Below are positions 43,980 to 52,847 of a stretch of 64,000 nucleotides of DNA, piece by piece (position 1 is the stretch's first letter; each line of letters begins with the position of its first letter). The notes beneath the pieces are model-generated. The model had not been told where the DNA came from. It saw only the letters and a list, made by a program, of their open reading frames with translations, and ran no database searches. The position numbers and the translations under genes are program-made. The stretch lies in assembly GCA_050944035.1 (NCBI GenBank), contig JBMNQH010000002.1, positions 146,221 to 210,220 on the forward strand, in the 5' to 3' direction. This DNA is from JBMNQH01 sp050944035 (GTDB taxonomy: Bacteria; Bacillota; Clostridia; Oscillospirales; Oscillospiraceae).

Positions 43980-44462
43980 ATGGAAAGAAATATGTTCAAA
44001 GCAAATAGACAGCTCCCGATCGAGGAAACCAAGGCTCTGTTTGAGAAAGGCCACCATGGCATTCTTTCTGTCAATGGCGATGACGGTTATCCCTATGCAG
44101 TTCCTGTCAACTATGTCTATCTGAATGATAAGATCTATATCCATTCTGCAAAGTACGGTTATAAGATTGATGCCCTGAATCAGGACAACAAGGTCTGCTT
44201 CACTGCTATTCTGAATTCGGAAATTCTTCCTTCCCGTTTCACTGCGGCATTTGAGAGTGTCGTTGCGTTCGGCAAGGTTACATTCTTGGAAGATGGCGAT
44301 GAGAAGCGGGCAGCACTGACTACTTTCATTGATCGTTTCTCCCCTGACTTCAAAGAAAACGGCATGAAGTTCCTGGAAGGCGCTTATGCAAAAACTGCTG
44401 TTCTGCGGATTGATGTCGATTCCATTACCGGCAAGGCATACCGCAGCGGAGCAAAGTGGTAA
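43980..44462 (+). CDS. Pyridoxamine 5'-phosphate oxidase-like flavoprotein, Nim type
   Basis: 160 residues of the split-barrel flavin reductase family. GHHGILSVNGDDGYPYAVPVNYVYLNDKIYIHSAKYGYKID is the characteristic N-terminal half, as in NimA-like proteins. These bind FMN; some reduce nitroimidazoles, most have unknown substrates. CAAGGAGG precedes the ATG. It is controlled by its own promoter, probably through the divergent Crp/Fnr regulator. Confidence 0.88.
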   Translation: MERNMFKANRQLPIEETKALFEKGHHGILSVNGDDGYPYAVPVNYVYLNDKIYIHSAKYGYKIDALNQDNKVCFTAILNSEILPSRFTAAFESVVAFGKVTFLEDGDEKRAALTTFIDRFSPDFKENGMKFLEGAYAKTAVLRIDVDSITGKAYRSGAKW

Positions 44463-44548
44463 TTAACCACCGATCGTGTGAATTCCATCTCTGGCGAAGG
44501 TATTGACTGTCGCACTCCCTGTCTGTTACACAATGCAAACTATTTCAA

Positions 44549-44588
44549 AAACAAACCGGCGTCTTATGATGCCGGTTTGTTTTTCTTT
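44549..44588. terminator. Bidirectional terminator before the AGCS gene end
   Basis: AACAAACCGGC pairs with GCCGGTTTGTT; T-runs on both strands. It serves the Nim-like gene and the symporter. Confidence 0.9.
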
Positions 44589-44591
44589 TTA

Positions 44592-45995
44592 TTAACGCTT
44601 TAACGTTTTAGAGCGATCTCGAAAATGTTCGTTTGTTAGTTTGACCACGACACCTGAGAGACCCAAAATACCGATCAGGTTGGGGATTGCCATCAGCGCG
44701 TTGAGCGTATCGGCAATATCCCAGGCAAGTCCCAGATCCATAGTTGCGCCGACTACAATCACGACGAGAAAGAGGATCTGAAATACGCGGATACTGCGGC
44801 TGCCAAACAGGTATTCACAGCACCGGCTGCCGTACAGCGCCCAGCCGAGAATGGTGGACAACGCAAAGAGAGAAAGCCCAATCGCAATAATCAGAGAACC
44901 AATCTTTTCGCCGAACACCGTTGCAAGCGCGGCGGCATTCAATGCGGTCGTTCCCTTAATACCATATTGCAGATCAATGCCGCTGATCAGCAGCGTGAGG
45001 CCGGTCAATGTACAGATGACAATGGTGTCCATAAAAACTTCGAAAATGCCGTAAAGTCCCTGTTTGATTGGATCTTTTTCGCTGGAAGCAGCGTGTGCGA
45101 TGGGTGCGGAGCCAAGGCCGGCTTCATTGGAAAACACACCGCGCTTGACGCCCCAGGTGATACAGTTTTTCAGCGTAAAACCACTGACGCCACCGACTAC
45201 GGCAGAAGGATGAAACGCTCCCTGGAAGATCATTCCAAAGACATGCCCGATTTCGGAAATATGGGAAATAACAACTGCCAAGCAGGCAATGATGTAAATT
45301 AAACTCATAATGGGGATCAGCTTTTCGGTGACACTGCCAAGACGCTTGATGCCACCGATGACCACAAGCCCGGTGATAATTGCTGTGATAATACCGACCA
45401 CCCAGTTGATGGTGATTCTGGAAACCGGATTGCTGTTGAACGCCTCAATCGCGGTATAAATTGACGTGGTAATGTTTCCGACCTGCACTGCGTTTCCGAT
45501 CCCGAAGGATGCCAGCGCACCGAAGATGCAGAACAGTGCAGCAAGCCACCTCCAATCCTTTCCAAGGCCATTGGTAATATAATACATAGGGCCGCCAACC
45601 CAATCTCCGTTCTTGTTGCGCTCACGATAGCGGATGGAGAGCACAACCTCCGAATATTTGGTACACATGCCGATTAGGGCAGACACCCACAACCAAAAGA
45701 TCGCACCGGCGCCACCCAATGTGACAGCCCAGGTAATACCGGCAATGTTGCCGGTGCCGACCGTTGCCGCCAATGCCGTAGTAACCGCCTGGAATGGCGT
45801 GATCTCACCAGTACCAGCCTTTTGTTTGTGAAAGATTTTTCCGATGGTATTTTGCATGGCATAGCCGAACTTCCGAAACTGCACAAATCTCGTCAGGATC
45901 GAAAGAAACAGCCCGGCACCGACAAGCAATACCAGCATGGGAACCCCCCATACCACATTGTTGATCGTGTCGTTGACTTTTGCAATGAGTTCCAT
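44592..45995 (-). CDS. Alanine/glycine:cation symporter (AGCS family), probable glycine transporter
   Basis: 467 residues with about 11 helices. FQAVTTALAATVGTGNIAGITWAVTLGGAGAIFWLW is the AGCS signature; RGVFSNEAGLGSAPIAHAA is the second conserved block. It couples uptake to Na+ or H+. The glycine riboswitch in its leader indicates that glycine is the relevant substrate. The start at 45995 follows GGAAAGGG. Confidence 0.95.
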   Translation of the reverse strand: MELIAKVNDTINNVVWGVPMLVLLVGAGLFLSILTRFVQFRKFGYAMQNTIGKIFHKQKAGTGEITPFQAVTTALAATVGTGNIAGITWAVTLGGAGAIFWLWVSALIGMCTKYSEVVLSIRYRERNKNGDWVGGPMYYITNGLGKDWRWLAALFCIFGALASFGIGNAVQVGNITTSIYTAIEAFNSNPVSRITINWVVGIITAIITGLVVIGGIKRLGSVTEKLIPIMSLIYIIACLAVVISHISEIGHVFGMIFQGAFHPSAVVGGVSGFTLKNCITWGVKRGVFSNEAGLGSAPIAHAASSEKDPIKQGLYGIFEVFMDTIVICTLTGLTLLISGIDLQYGIKGTTALNAAALATVFGEKIGSLIIAIGLSLFALSTILGWALYGSRCCEYLFGSRSIRVFQILFLVVIVVGATMDLGLAWDIADTLNALMAIPNLIGILGLSGVVVKLTNEHFRDRSKTLKR

Positions 45996-46045
45996 AGTTT
46001 TTACCCTTTCCTCTATCAAACATTCAACCACCTACAGGATCTACG

Positions 46046-46079
46046 TAAAAGAAAACCGGGAGACCGAGCAGTCTCCCGG
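46046..46079 (-). terminator. Riboswitch-linked terminator
   Basis: Minus strand CCGGGAGAC-TGCTCG-GTCTCCCGG followed by TTTTCTTTT, between the glycine aptamers and the symporter start. It is the probable expression platform. Confidence 0.88.
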
Positions 46080-46133
46080 AAAAACAGAACCATAGAAACA
46101 AAGCAAAGCCGCAGTTCTCCAACCACAGCATAC

Positions 46134-46315
46134 CATGATTCTGTCCTTTTGCCTGAGAGATTCGCACAAAACATGTGTTTTGCCCCTTCGGCCTCTGCAC
46201 AAAGCAGATTTCTCCAGAATGCCATCCGTTTACAGTCTCTATCCCGTTGGGACTCCTGTGCGTGTTACGCCTTCGGCAAGAAAAGAGTTCCTTTTCTACT
46301 TTTCTGCAAACTTCA
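46134..46315 (-). promoter_or_regulatory. Tandem glycine riboswitch
   Basis: The second aptamer, read on the minus strand, shows TCTGGAGAAATC, GCCGAAGGGGCAAA and CTCTCAGGCAAAAGGACAG (46215-46139), an excellent match. The first aptamer (about 46310-46220) is more diverged: TTGCCGAAGGCGTAACACG and CAGGAGTCCCAACGGGATAGAG. The whole 477-bp gap 45996-46472 holds promoter, riboswitch and terminator. Confidence 0.92.
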
Positions 46316-46343
46316 TCCAGCAGGCATTTGTTAATTCCTCTAA

Positions 46344-46372
46344 ACAATAGTGGATTTTTTTGAAAAATACAA
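46344..46372 (-). promoter_or_regulatory. Promoter of the glycine riboswitch transcript
   Basis: Minus strand TTGTAT, 17-base spacer, TATTGT, about 30 bases before the aptamers. Confidence 0.65.
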
Positions 46373-46472
46373 GCCTTTTTGCTCAGAAACTTTTAGAATT
46401 TTTGAAGAATGTCCAATGATAGCAACCGATCCAGAAAAAAGCAACGAGTATTTCTGCCCCGATTGCCATGCC

Positions 46473-47487
46473 TCATTGACCGATTTGTACACACCGCGTT
46501 GCAATACTTCTGCAAAAATCGATATCATGCTCCACGAATAAAAGCGTGGGGTTTGTCTCTAACAATCGCGTTTCGATCTGAATCCGGGAAATTACATCAA
46601 TGAAATTCAACGGTTTATCCCATACATACAAATGATCCGGTTGGCAAAGGCTGGCTGCCAACAGCACTTTCTTTTTCTGCCCGCTGCGCCATTTTTGCGG
46701 CTTTGTGCCTCACATATCCGCGATCCAGTTTGCTGCCCGAGGACGTGGTACCGAACTTGCTCCGTTCTACGCTGTCCGACCAGGCTCCCGTGCGCTTTCT
46801 CGCGGCCTGTAGATGGCCAATATCCCGCTGCAATTTCTCGTCCTGTGCCAATTCAAACTGATCCTGTCGTTGTTTATTCTCGCGCCAGGACGAAAAATTG
46901 CCTTGCCGGACTTCCAGATCGGTTCGGTTAATGGCTAAGATGTGATCCACACAGCTGTCCAAAAAGCCTCTGTCATGGGAAATCAAAAGGAATCCGTGCT
47001 TACTCCGCAGATACTCTGCCAATTTCTTTCTTGCAGTGGCATCCAAATGATTGGTTGGCTCATCCATCAGAAGAAAATGATGCTCCTTTAAAAACAAGGC
47101 CGCCAACCGGACCTTCGTCTGTTCTCCAAATGAGAGCGTCGCAAAAGGACGGTACAACACCGTATCCGAAAGGTCTAAAAGGGATAACTCCCGGTAAATC
47201 TGCCAGTCCTCTGCCTCAGGCACTATGGTATAAATGATATCCATCGTAATGTCCTGTTCTTCCCGTATGACAAACGGAAACTGTTCAAACGGTACACTGG
47301 CGGAAATGGTTCCGCTGTACGCATACTGCCCCATCAGCAACCGCAGAAATGTGGTCTTTCCCCGTCCATTCCGTCCCGTAAATCCCAGACGCCAATCGGT
47401 GTCGATCTGAAACGTGACGTTTTCAAAAACAGGCGTATAACTGCCCGGATAAGTAAAAGTAAGATGATTGATACGAATAATTGACAT
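46473..47487 (-). pseudogene. ABC-F ribosome-protection-type gene with internal deletion
   Basis: The first ATPase is intact: Walker A GRNGRGKTT, signature LSFGEQTKVRLA, Walker B HFLLMDEPTNHLD, H-loop LISHDRG. The style is that of Lsa/Vga-like antibiotic-resistance ABC-F proteins. The linker continues to HKAAKMAQR, then the sequence jumps into the second ATPase's signature in another frame: SGQKKKVLLAASL, then LYVWDKPLNFIDV and LLFVEHD. The second Walker A and much of the linker, very roughly 150-200 residues, are gone, and the joined frame stops at 46615. The Walker B Glu has also become Lys (WDKP). The start at 47487 has GGAGGG upstream. Confidence 0.88.
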
Positions 47488-47572
47488 AGTCCCTCCATGT
47501 AATCCATACCCTGATTTTCTGTTTTTCAATCATCGTATAAGGAGGATCGTTTTCTCGCCTGCTCCCATATGG

Positions 47573-47608
47573 CAAAAAAGAGCTGAGAGATGTGAAATCT
47601 CTCAGCTC
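47573..47608 (-). terminator. Attenuator-like terminator in the ABC-F leader
   Basis: Minus strand GAGCTGAGAGAT and ATCTCTCAGCTC form a perfect 12-bp stem followed by TTTTTT. It lies after two small ORFs and about 85 bases before the ABC-F start, as in antibiotic-induced attenuation leaders. Confidence 0.85.
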
Positions 47609-47636
47609 CAAACCGCGCGACAGCGCACAAATACCC

Positions 47637-47693
47637 TTATTTTATGCGTTCAAAAAAGAGACGTGTCCATATCATTCCTTCCTTGCCAAACAT
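47637..47693 (-). CDS. Second leader ORF, 18 residues
   Basis: Reads MFGKEGMIWTRLFFERIK and stops 28 bases before the attenuator stem. It has a weak ribosome site upstream. Its placement before a terminator suggests a leader peptide whose translation senses ribosome stalling; this is inference. Confidence 0.45.
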   Translation of the reverse strand: MFGKEGMIWTRLFFERIK

Positions 47694-47728
47694 ATAGACC
47701 GGTCCCGATCCTTTGCCGATGAAGTTTG

Positions 47729-47749
47729 TTAGCAAGCGAAGTTTACCAT
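47729..47749 (-). CDS. First leader ORF, six residues (MVNFAC)
   Basis: ATG-GTA-AAC-TTC-GCT-TGC-TAA with AAGAGGTGAAACC directly upstream, a good ribosome site. It begins about 25 bases after the predicted transcription start. Such very short leader peptides are typical of drug-responsive attenuation. Confidence 0.55.
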   Translation of the reverse strand: MVNFAC

Positions 47750-47779
47750 GGTTTCACCTCTTCTTTGAATTTTGAATAC

Positions 47780-47807
47780 AGTATAACACCGGTTGGAAAA
47801 AATGCAA
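47780..47807 (-). promoter_or_regulatory. Promoter of the ABC-F leader
   Basis: Minus strand TTGCAT, 16-base spacer, TATACT. With the leader ORFs and attenuator it explains the 351-bp gap 47488-47838. Confidence 0.82.
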
Positions 47808-47838
47808 GACGATGTTGGCATTTCATGCTTATAACCGG

Positions 47839-48639
47839 TTACGCCGTAGGAGTCCATACAGCTTTCTGCGTTACCGTTCCCAGTCCACTGGTAGCTTCCC
47901 GTACACTCGGGTTGCCGTAATAGAATACATCGCTGAAACCGCTGATATCGACCTGTAACAGATCCTCTACTGAAAGCGTGATTTCCCCCATACCGGAAAC
48001 ATCCAAATCTGCCTCAGAAGAGATGAGGTTCCTTGCATAAATCTCACTCATTTCTTTTGACCTCCCGGAAAACATCGCCGTTTTGCCGGATAAATAGATC
48101 TCACTGCCTCCAGATGCGGCAACTTCCGTCATCTGCGTATTCAGGTTTTGCACTGCTACCACTGCATATTCCTGCGATAACAAATGGAAATTCTCCATCC
48201 CTGCGGCATCTACCGACACAACAAATTCTCCCTCAACCTCTAATGTGTCAAATGGTGCTGTGATACGGATTTTTGTAAACACTTCTGATGAAAATTCCCG
48301 TTCTTCCGCTGTGGTCAACAAGAGGATTCCATCCCGTAGAGAAACGGTAAAACCATACTCCTCATATAACGCTTCCGGTAACGTGGTCTCAACGGAAATA
48401 GAAGATCCGTTTTCGATCGTGATATCACAAAGCGCACTGTCATAGAAGGACAAACCTTTGATCACAATCTTCCGACAGGGCTCTTCCCATTGCATCGTCT
48501 CTGTCCGTAGTGTTTCATCTTCTTGTATTTCCATGCGTAGTTCTTCATTGTCCTGCGTTCCTATCCAATTCCAGGGTGTACAGCCGACGCAAGATAACCA
48601 AAGCAAAATGCAGAGGAATACCGATATGATTTTTCTCAT
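47839..48639 (-). CDS. GIN-domain (DUF2807-like) lipoprotein, copy 2
   Basis: 266 residues with a signal peptide and lipobox ending CVGC. The body is a right-handed beta-helix-like GIN domain (VSVDAAGMENFHLLSQ, VAVQNLNTQMTEVAASGGSEIYL, DLDVSGMGEITL). It is a clear paralogue of the next gene upstream, with the Gly-Ala-Gly-Asp turns degraded to SGMGE, SGFSD and SGLGT. Last gene of the cluster. Role unknown; such proteins are surface-exposed. Confidence 0.82.
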   Translation of the reverse strand: MRKIISVFLCILLWLSCVGCTPWNWIGTQDNEELRMEIQEDETLRTETMQWEEPCRKIVIKGLSFYDSALCDITIENGSSISVETTLPEALYEEYGFTVSLRDGILLLTTAEEREFSSEVFTKIRITAPFDTLEVEGEFVVSVDAAGMENFHLLSQEYAVVAVQNLNTQMTEVAASGGSEIYLSGKTAMFSGRSKEMSEIYARNLISSEADLDVSGMGEITLSVEDLLQVDISGFSDVFYYGNPSVREATSGLGTVTQKAVWTPTA

Positions 48640-48672
48640 TTTATCTCTGTCCCCCAAAAACATGCTGTTATG

Positions 48673-49443
48673 TTATCTACTGGGGATTTGTGCAGATTTC
48701 TGTGCGACATCTCCGGCGCCGGCCACGGATTTTTGTATTTCCGGACTCCCATAATAGGACACACTTCCAGCACCACTGATTTTTACCCGCAATGCGTCTT
48801 GCACGGCAAGTGTGATATCGCCGGCACCGGTGATGGAGAGATCCGCGGTGGAGGAAAGCAGATGTTCCGCGTTGATGTCTCCGGCGCCAGTAATGCCGCA
48901 GGAAAATGCGGCAGTTTTTCCGGTCAGCGTCACATCGCCAGCCCCGGCAATCGCAACCTCTGCCATGTCGGTATCCAGATTTTCAATGGAGACATCGCCG
49001 GCACCTTCCAGCAACAGGTGGAAATTCTCCACCCCTGTGGCATCGACGGAAAGATCCAGCCCACCGGCAACCTCCAGTGCATCCAGCGGCGCTGTGATAT
49101 GGATGCTTGCCGCCTCTTTCAGACGAAATCGATACTGGCGCTCCGCAGAAAGCGTCAAGATGCCATTCTGAAGTGCCATCGTGAACCCATAGTCGTCATA
49201 CAATGCAGTCGGGAGATCTGCCTCTACCGACACAGATGGTCCGTTTTCTACTGTAACCGTACAGGGTTTCCCGCTGGTAAAGAACAGACCTTCGATGACA
49301 ATCTTTTGGCATGGATCGTCTGACTGCATCGTCTCTGTCCGCATCTTTTCGTTGAGCTGCTTCACCCGTAACCCGTTCACCGAACAGCCGAGACAGGAGA
49401 GTAGAAACAGGGTACAGAGCAGGATTGTAATAATCTTTTTCAT
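48673..49443 (-). CDS. GIN-domain (DUF2807-like) lipoprotein, copy 1
   Basis: 256 residues from the ATG after AGGAG. Signal peptide and lipobox ending CLGC. The C-terminal half carries five to six turns with the repeated GAGDV/I motif (EGAGDVSI, AGAGDVTL, TGAGDINA, TGAGDITL, SGAGSVSY, AGAGDVAQ), the hallmark of the GIN domain (putative adhesin head). It lies downstream of the ABC permease and 33 bases before its paralogue. Confidence 0.87.
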   Translation of the reverse strand: MKKIITILLCTLFLLSCLGCSVNGLRVKQLNEKMRTETMQSDDPCQKIVIEGLFFTSGKPCTVTVENGPSVSVEADLPTALYDDYGFTMALQNGILTLSAERQYRFRLKEAASIHITAPLDALEVAGGLDLSVDATGVENFHLLLEGAGDVSIENLDTDMAEVAIAGAGDVTLTGKTAAFSCGITGAGDINAEHLLSSTADLSITGAGDITLAVQDALRVKISGAGSVSYYGSPEIQKSVAGAGDVAQKSAQIPSR

Positions 49444-49564
49444 GGTTGACAACTCCTGGTTTTGACAGAACCGCGGATGGATCGGACAAGCGCATCTCGT
49501 TTCTATCGGTTCCGTGATTTTTCCTCATGATATCATTGATGTGAGACAAAATCAATTTCCTTTG

Positions 49565-52066
49565 TTATTCAAACCTCCGAATACGTTCTACGATTGTTCC
49601 ACTCCGTACCAGATAACGATAGACAACCAGCGGAATTGCCGTACACACCAGTAAAATTAACAGTACTGCAACCACAACGGGTAACAGTGGGACGGCAAAC
49701 GGGATATTCCTGTAGTTCATAGACTGGTACAGATAATAGGTGACTCCCGTCCCAATCGTCGCAGTTAGAATCAGAGAACCAGTTGCGTACAGAAGGCCCT
49801 CCTGAATCAACATACGGCAGGTTTGTTTTTCCGTCATACCCACACTTTCCAGAATTGACAATTCCGTTTGCCGGCTTTGGATATTTCCGGTCACTGTATT
49901 GACATAATTGAGAAGGCCGATCAGCGCAAGAATCAGAACAATTCCAATGCCGACTTCCAGCATGTTTCCCTGTGCTTTCTCTACCGATTTCATCTCCTCG
50001 ATCTTGGAATCGTAGGAAAAATCTCTAGCACGTGGACTTTCCTGTATTTGAGACAGTAGTCGTGCTTCTATCGCTTCATTATATTCCTCCTGATAGCGAA
50101 TCCCTGCTTTATACACAAACGGCTCTGAAACAAATTCTTGCAAAACATGGTCGCTGACAATAATTGTCGGTGGATATCCGAGCAATGCGCCGACGTAATA
50201 GCTTTCATCCGTCAAACCGGCAATTTCAAAAGTTCGGGTATTTGCTGCATCAGCATACTCTGCACAGGTAACGTGCTTCCCTGCAAAGTCGCTGATCTGA
50301 AATGCCAAATTATTCCGATAGAGAATACAGCTTTCTCCATCCAAGAACGCTCCCTTGTCAATTGGAGTTTCCAATGTGCTGTTTAGATAATCGAATTCCA
50401 TCTCATTAATTCCGATAAGCATGGAACCGAAGTTCTCCGGGTGTTCCTGATATTCCTCCAGGTTTTCCTCATAGGGTATTGTCATCCACGTCTCATAGAA
50501 TTCTCTCATCCATATGTCCGAAAACTCTGGTTCCCATGGGACGGTGATTTCCCCGCACCACATTGGATACACTTCTGCAACACCTTCTTTTTCCCGCATT
50601 TCTGTCAGAAAATTTTCATCTATGAGCTGTTCCCATTGCGTATGATCTTCCTTTTTCATCGTATCGTTTTGGATCGTCAGATCCATATCCATATAGTTGG
50701 ACACAATGGTTCTTGCACCCTGACTTTCAATCAGTGTAATCAGACACAAAAATACAGAAAGACTTGTTGCCAGAGACAAAATCACCAATCCAGACTTTTT
50801 CTTATCTTTTGTGAGCTGCTTTTTCGCCAATCTCCATGCAATGGTTCCTTTTCCCACCTGGCTGGTATTGTGTTTCCCTGACATACCCCGATGACCCAAC
50901 GCCTCCACCGGCGATATGGAAACTGCCATTTTCGCTGGTTTTCGACTGCCTGCCCAAACCGCCAATCCTGTCATTAAAACTGCCAAAACAAAAACGAGCG
51001 GATGGAAAGAAATCTGGATGGCACCAACTTCTTTCGTGTGGATTCCAAGAGATTTTATTACGGTTGGAATCAGGAGAAACGAAACGCCGCTCCCCAGAAG
51101 AATCCCGCCGGCAATCCCAGCCGACCCAATCAACACCATCTGTTTTTGAACCAGGCGGTGGATTTGTTTCCCCGTCATTCCTACTGTTTGAAGAAGTCCA
51201 TAATAGCGGACATTGCCCGAAACCGAGAGATACAGAATGTTATAAATCAAAAGATAAGCACACAGACATGTGACCAGCGCCAGTCCCAGCACGCCGATCA
51301 CAATCTGAACGGAGTACGCAAAATCAACTGTAAAAAACATGCGCTGTGTCTTTTCCAGATTCATACTTTCTATCAACGCATCCTGCTCGCTTTGCGACAT
51401 CAGTTTTTGTTGAAAATCAAAATAAAATCGTCCGGAATTTACACTGTTGAGGTCTTGTCCAGACTGATCATAAAACGCTTTCGACATATAAAAGACCTTC
51501 TGTGCTCCATAACCACTCCAGATTCCGGAGATATGAAACTCCTTTGTATATTCTCCGAATTGATCGCCATAGGTCATCGTAAAGGTATCGCCCAATCCCA
51601 GTCCTTCCAGACCACAGTTTTCCAGTGCCGCCTCTGTTACCATCACATCGTTGGCCGCCTGCGGATATTCACCTTTTACCCATTCTCTTGCAGGCGCCAT
51701 CATCTGGTTCCAGTATGTATCGTCCGCCCAGAGAAACCCAATATTCAACGTATCATCTGCTTCCGTCGCAATTGCATATCCTGTCCAAGCACAGATTCCC
51801 ATGGCTGTGATATCCGGGTTATTTTCGCACAATTCCCGTTGTTCTTCGGTCAAACCATACAGAATGGCATCAAATTCCGCACCATTCAACCGGATGTTCT
51901 GGATCCGCTGCATTTTAAAATAGGTCATGCCTACCGTGAATACACTGAAAATCATAAAGGCCGACAAAACCACCGCGACAAACAGGATCAAGCTTCTGCG
52001 TCTGTTGCTGTACAGGGATCGCTTTGCCATTTTTGTGAGAATGGCACCGTTGTTATTCTTTAACAT
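49565..52066 (-). CDS. FtsX-type ABC transporter permease
   Basis: 833 residues from the ATG at 52066, which overlaps the ATPase stop. It has an N-terminal helix (residues 27-50), a large extracellular domain, three helices (about 255-380), a second extracellular domain, and three C-terminal helices ending at YRYLVRSGTIVERIRRFE. This is the duplicated FtsX/MacB layout used to export or sense antimicrobial peptides or move lipoproteins. The neighbouring kinase and regulator suggest a stress-responsive exporter; the substrate is unknown. Confidence 0.9.
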   Translation of the reverse strand: MLKNNNGAILTKMAKRSLYSNRRRSLILFVAVVLSAFMIFSVFTVGMTYFKMQRIQNIRLNGAEFDAILYGLTEEQRELCENNPDITAMGICAWTGYAIATEADDTLNIGFLWADDTYWNQMMAPAREWVKGEYPQAANDVMVTEAALENCGLEGLGLGDTFTMTYGDQFGEYTKEFHISGIWSGYGAQKVFYMSKAFYDQSGQDLNSVNSGRFYFDFQQKLMSQSEQDALIESMNLEKTQRMFFTVDFAYSVQIVIGVLGLALVTCLCAYLLIYNILYLSVSGNVRYYGLLQTVGMTGKQIHRLVQKQMVLIGSAGIAGGILLGSGVSFLLIPTVIKSLGIHTKEVGAIQISFHPLVFVLAVLMTGLAVWAGSRKPAKMAVSISPVEALGHRGMSGKHNTSQVGKGTIAWRLAKKQLTKDKKKSGLVILSLATSLSVFLCLITLIESQGARTIVSNYMDMDLTIQNDTMKKEDHTQWEQLIDENFLTEMREKEGVAEVYPMWCGEITVPWEPEFSDIWMREFYETWMTIPYEENLEEYQEHPENFGSMLIGINEMEFDYLNSTLETPIDKGAFLDGESCILYRNNLAFQISDFAGKHVTCAEYADAANTRTFEIAGLTDESYYVGALLGYPPTIIVSDHVLQEFVSEPFVYKAGIRYQEEYNEAIEARLLSQIQESPRARDFSYDSKIEEMKSVEKAQGNMLEVGIGIVLILALIGLLNYVNTVTGNIQSRQTELSILESVGMTEKQTCRMLIQEGLLYATGSLILTATIGTGVTYYLYQSMNYRNIPFAVPLLPVVVAVLLILLVCTAIPLVVYRYLVRSGTIVERIRRFE

Positions 52067-52748
52067 TGATGCCACCACTTTCTACAATTCTGCCATCCTC
52101 AATGTGAACGATGCGATCTGCAAGCTGTGCAATGTCATTATCATGGGTAATCAGAATGATCGTTTGGGAAAATGCTTCCGCCGCTACCTTGAGTAAGCCA
52201 ATAACGTCGTGACTGGTTGCCGTATCCAGATTCCCCGTCGGTTCATCGGCCAGTATGATCGCTGGTTTGGAAGCAATGGCTCTCGCAATGGCTACACGCT
52301 GCTGCTGGCCACCGGACAGGGTATTGGGCAGTGCTTCACGTTTCTCTTGTAACTTCAGCAACGCAAGAATTTCTTCTACAAATTCCCGATTAACCCGTTT
52401 ACCGTCCAATTCAATGGGCAGCGTGATGTTCTCATAAACATTCAGATCCGGCACCAGATTATAATTCTGAAACACAAAACCCACTTCTCTCCGACGGAAT
52501 ATTGCGAGCTGTTCCTTATCCAGTTCTGCCAGATTCCTTCCGGACACACAGACCGTACCGCTGGTTGGCACATCCAACCCGCCAATCATGTGGAGCAGGG
52601 TGCTTTTTCCGCTGCCGGATTTTCCGATGATGGCAACAAATTCTCGTTCTCTCACGGAAAAATCGACACCGTCCAGCGCTTTTACCGTATTTTCCCCCAG
52701 CTTGTAATATTTCTTTAATGCCTGTGTCATCACAATATACGCATCCAC
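52053..52748 (-). CDS. ABC transporter ATPase (LolD/MacB type)
   Basis: 231 residues from the GTG spaced seven bases after AAAGGAGGT. Walker A GKSGSGKST, Q-loop FQNYNLVP, signature LSGGQQQRVAIARA, Walker B IILADEPTGNLD and H-loop THD. The type partners FtsX-like permeases; its stop overlaps the permease start by 14 bases. Confidence 0.95.
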   Translation of the reverse strand: MDAYIVMTQALKKYYKLGENTVKALDGVDFSVREREFVAIIGKSGSGKSTLLHMIGGLDVPTSGTVCVSGRNLAELDKEQLAIFRRREVGFVFQNYNLVPDLNVYENITLPIELDGKRVNREFVEEILALLKLQEKREALPNTLSGGQQQRVAIARAIASKPAIILADEPTGNLDTATSHDVIGLLKVAAEAFSQTIILITHDNDIAQLADRIVHIEDGRIVESGGINVKE

Positions 52749-52847
52749 TTCGGACACCTCCTTTGTTTGATAAGGCAAGCATACCGCAGAACAATCACAA
52801 ACTGTTCACAATCCAAAACAATCACAAAAGTGTGATTGTTTTGGATA

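Noticed and set aside
46350..46541. 63-codon plus-strand frame with CPDCH
   Set aside because: It lies across the promoter and upstream flank of the glycine riboswitch transcript, lacks a ribosome site and has no recognisable fold.
51002..52063. 353-codon open frame opposite the FtsX permease
   Set aside because: Antisense to a well-supported gene; composition (many Ile, His, Arg) is that of a shadow.
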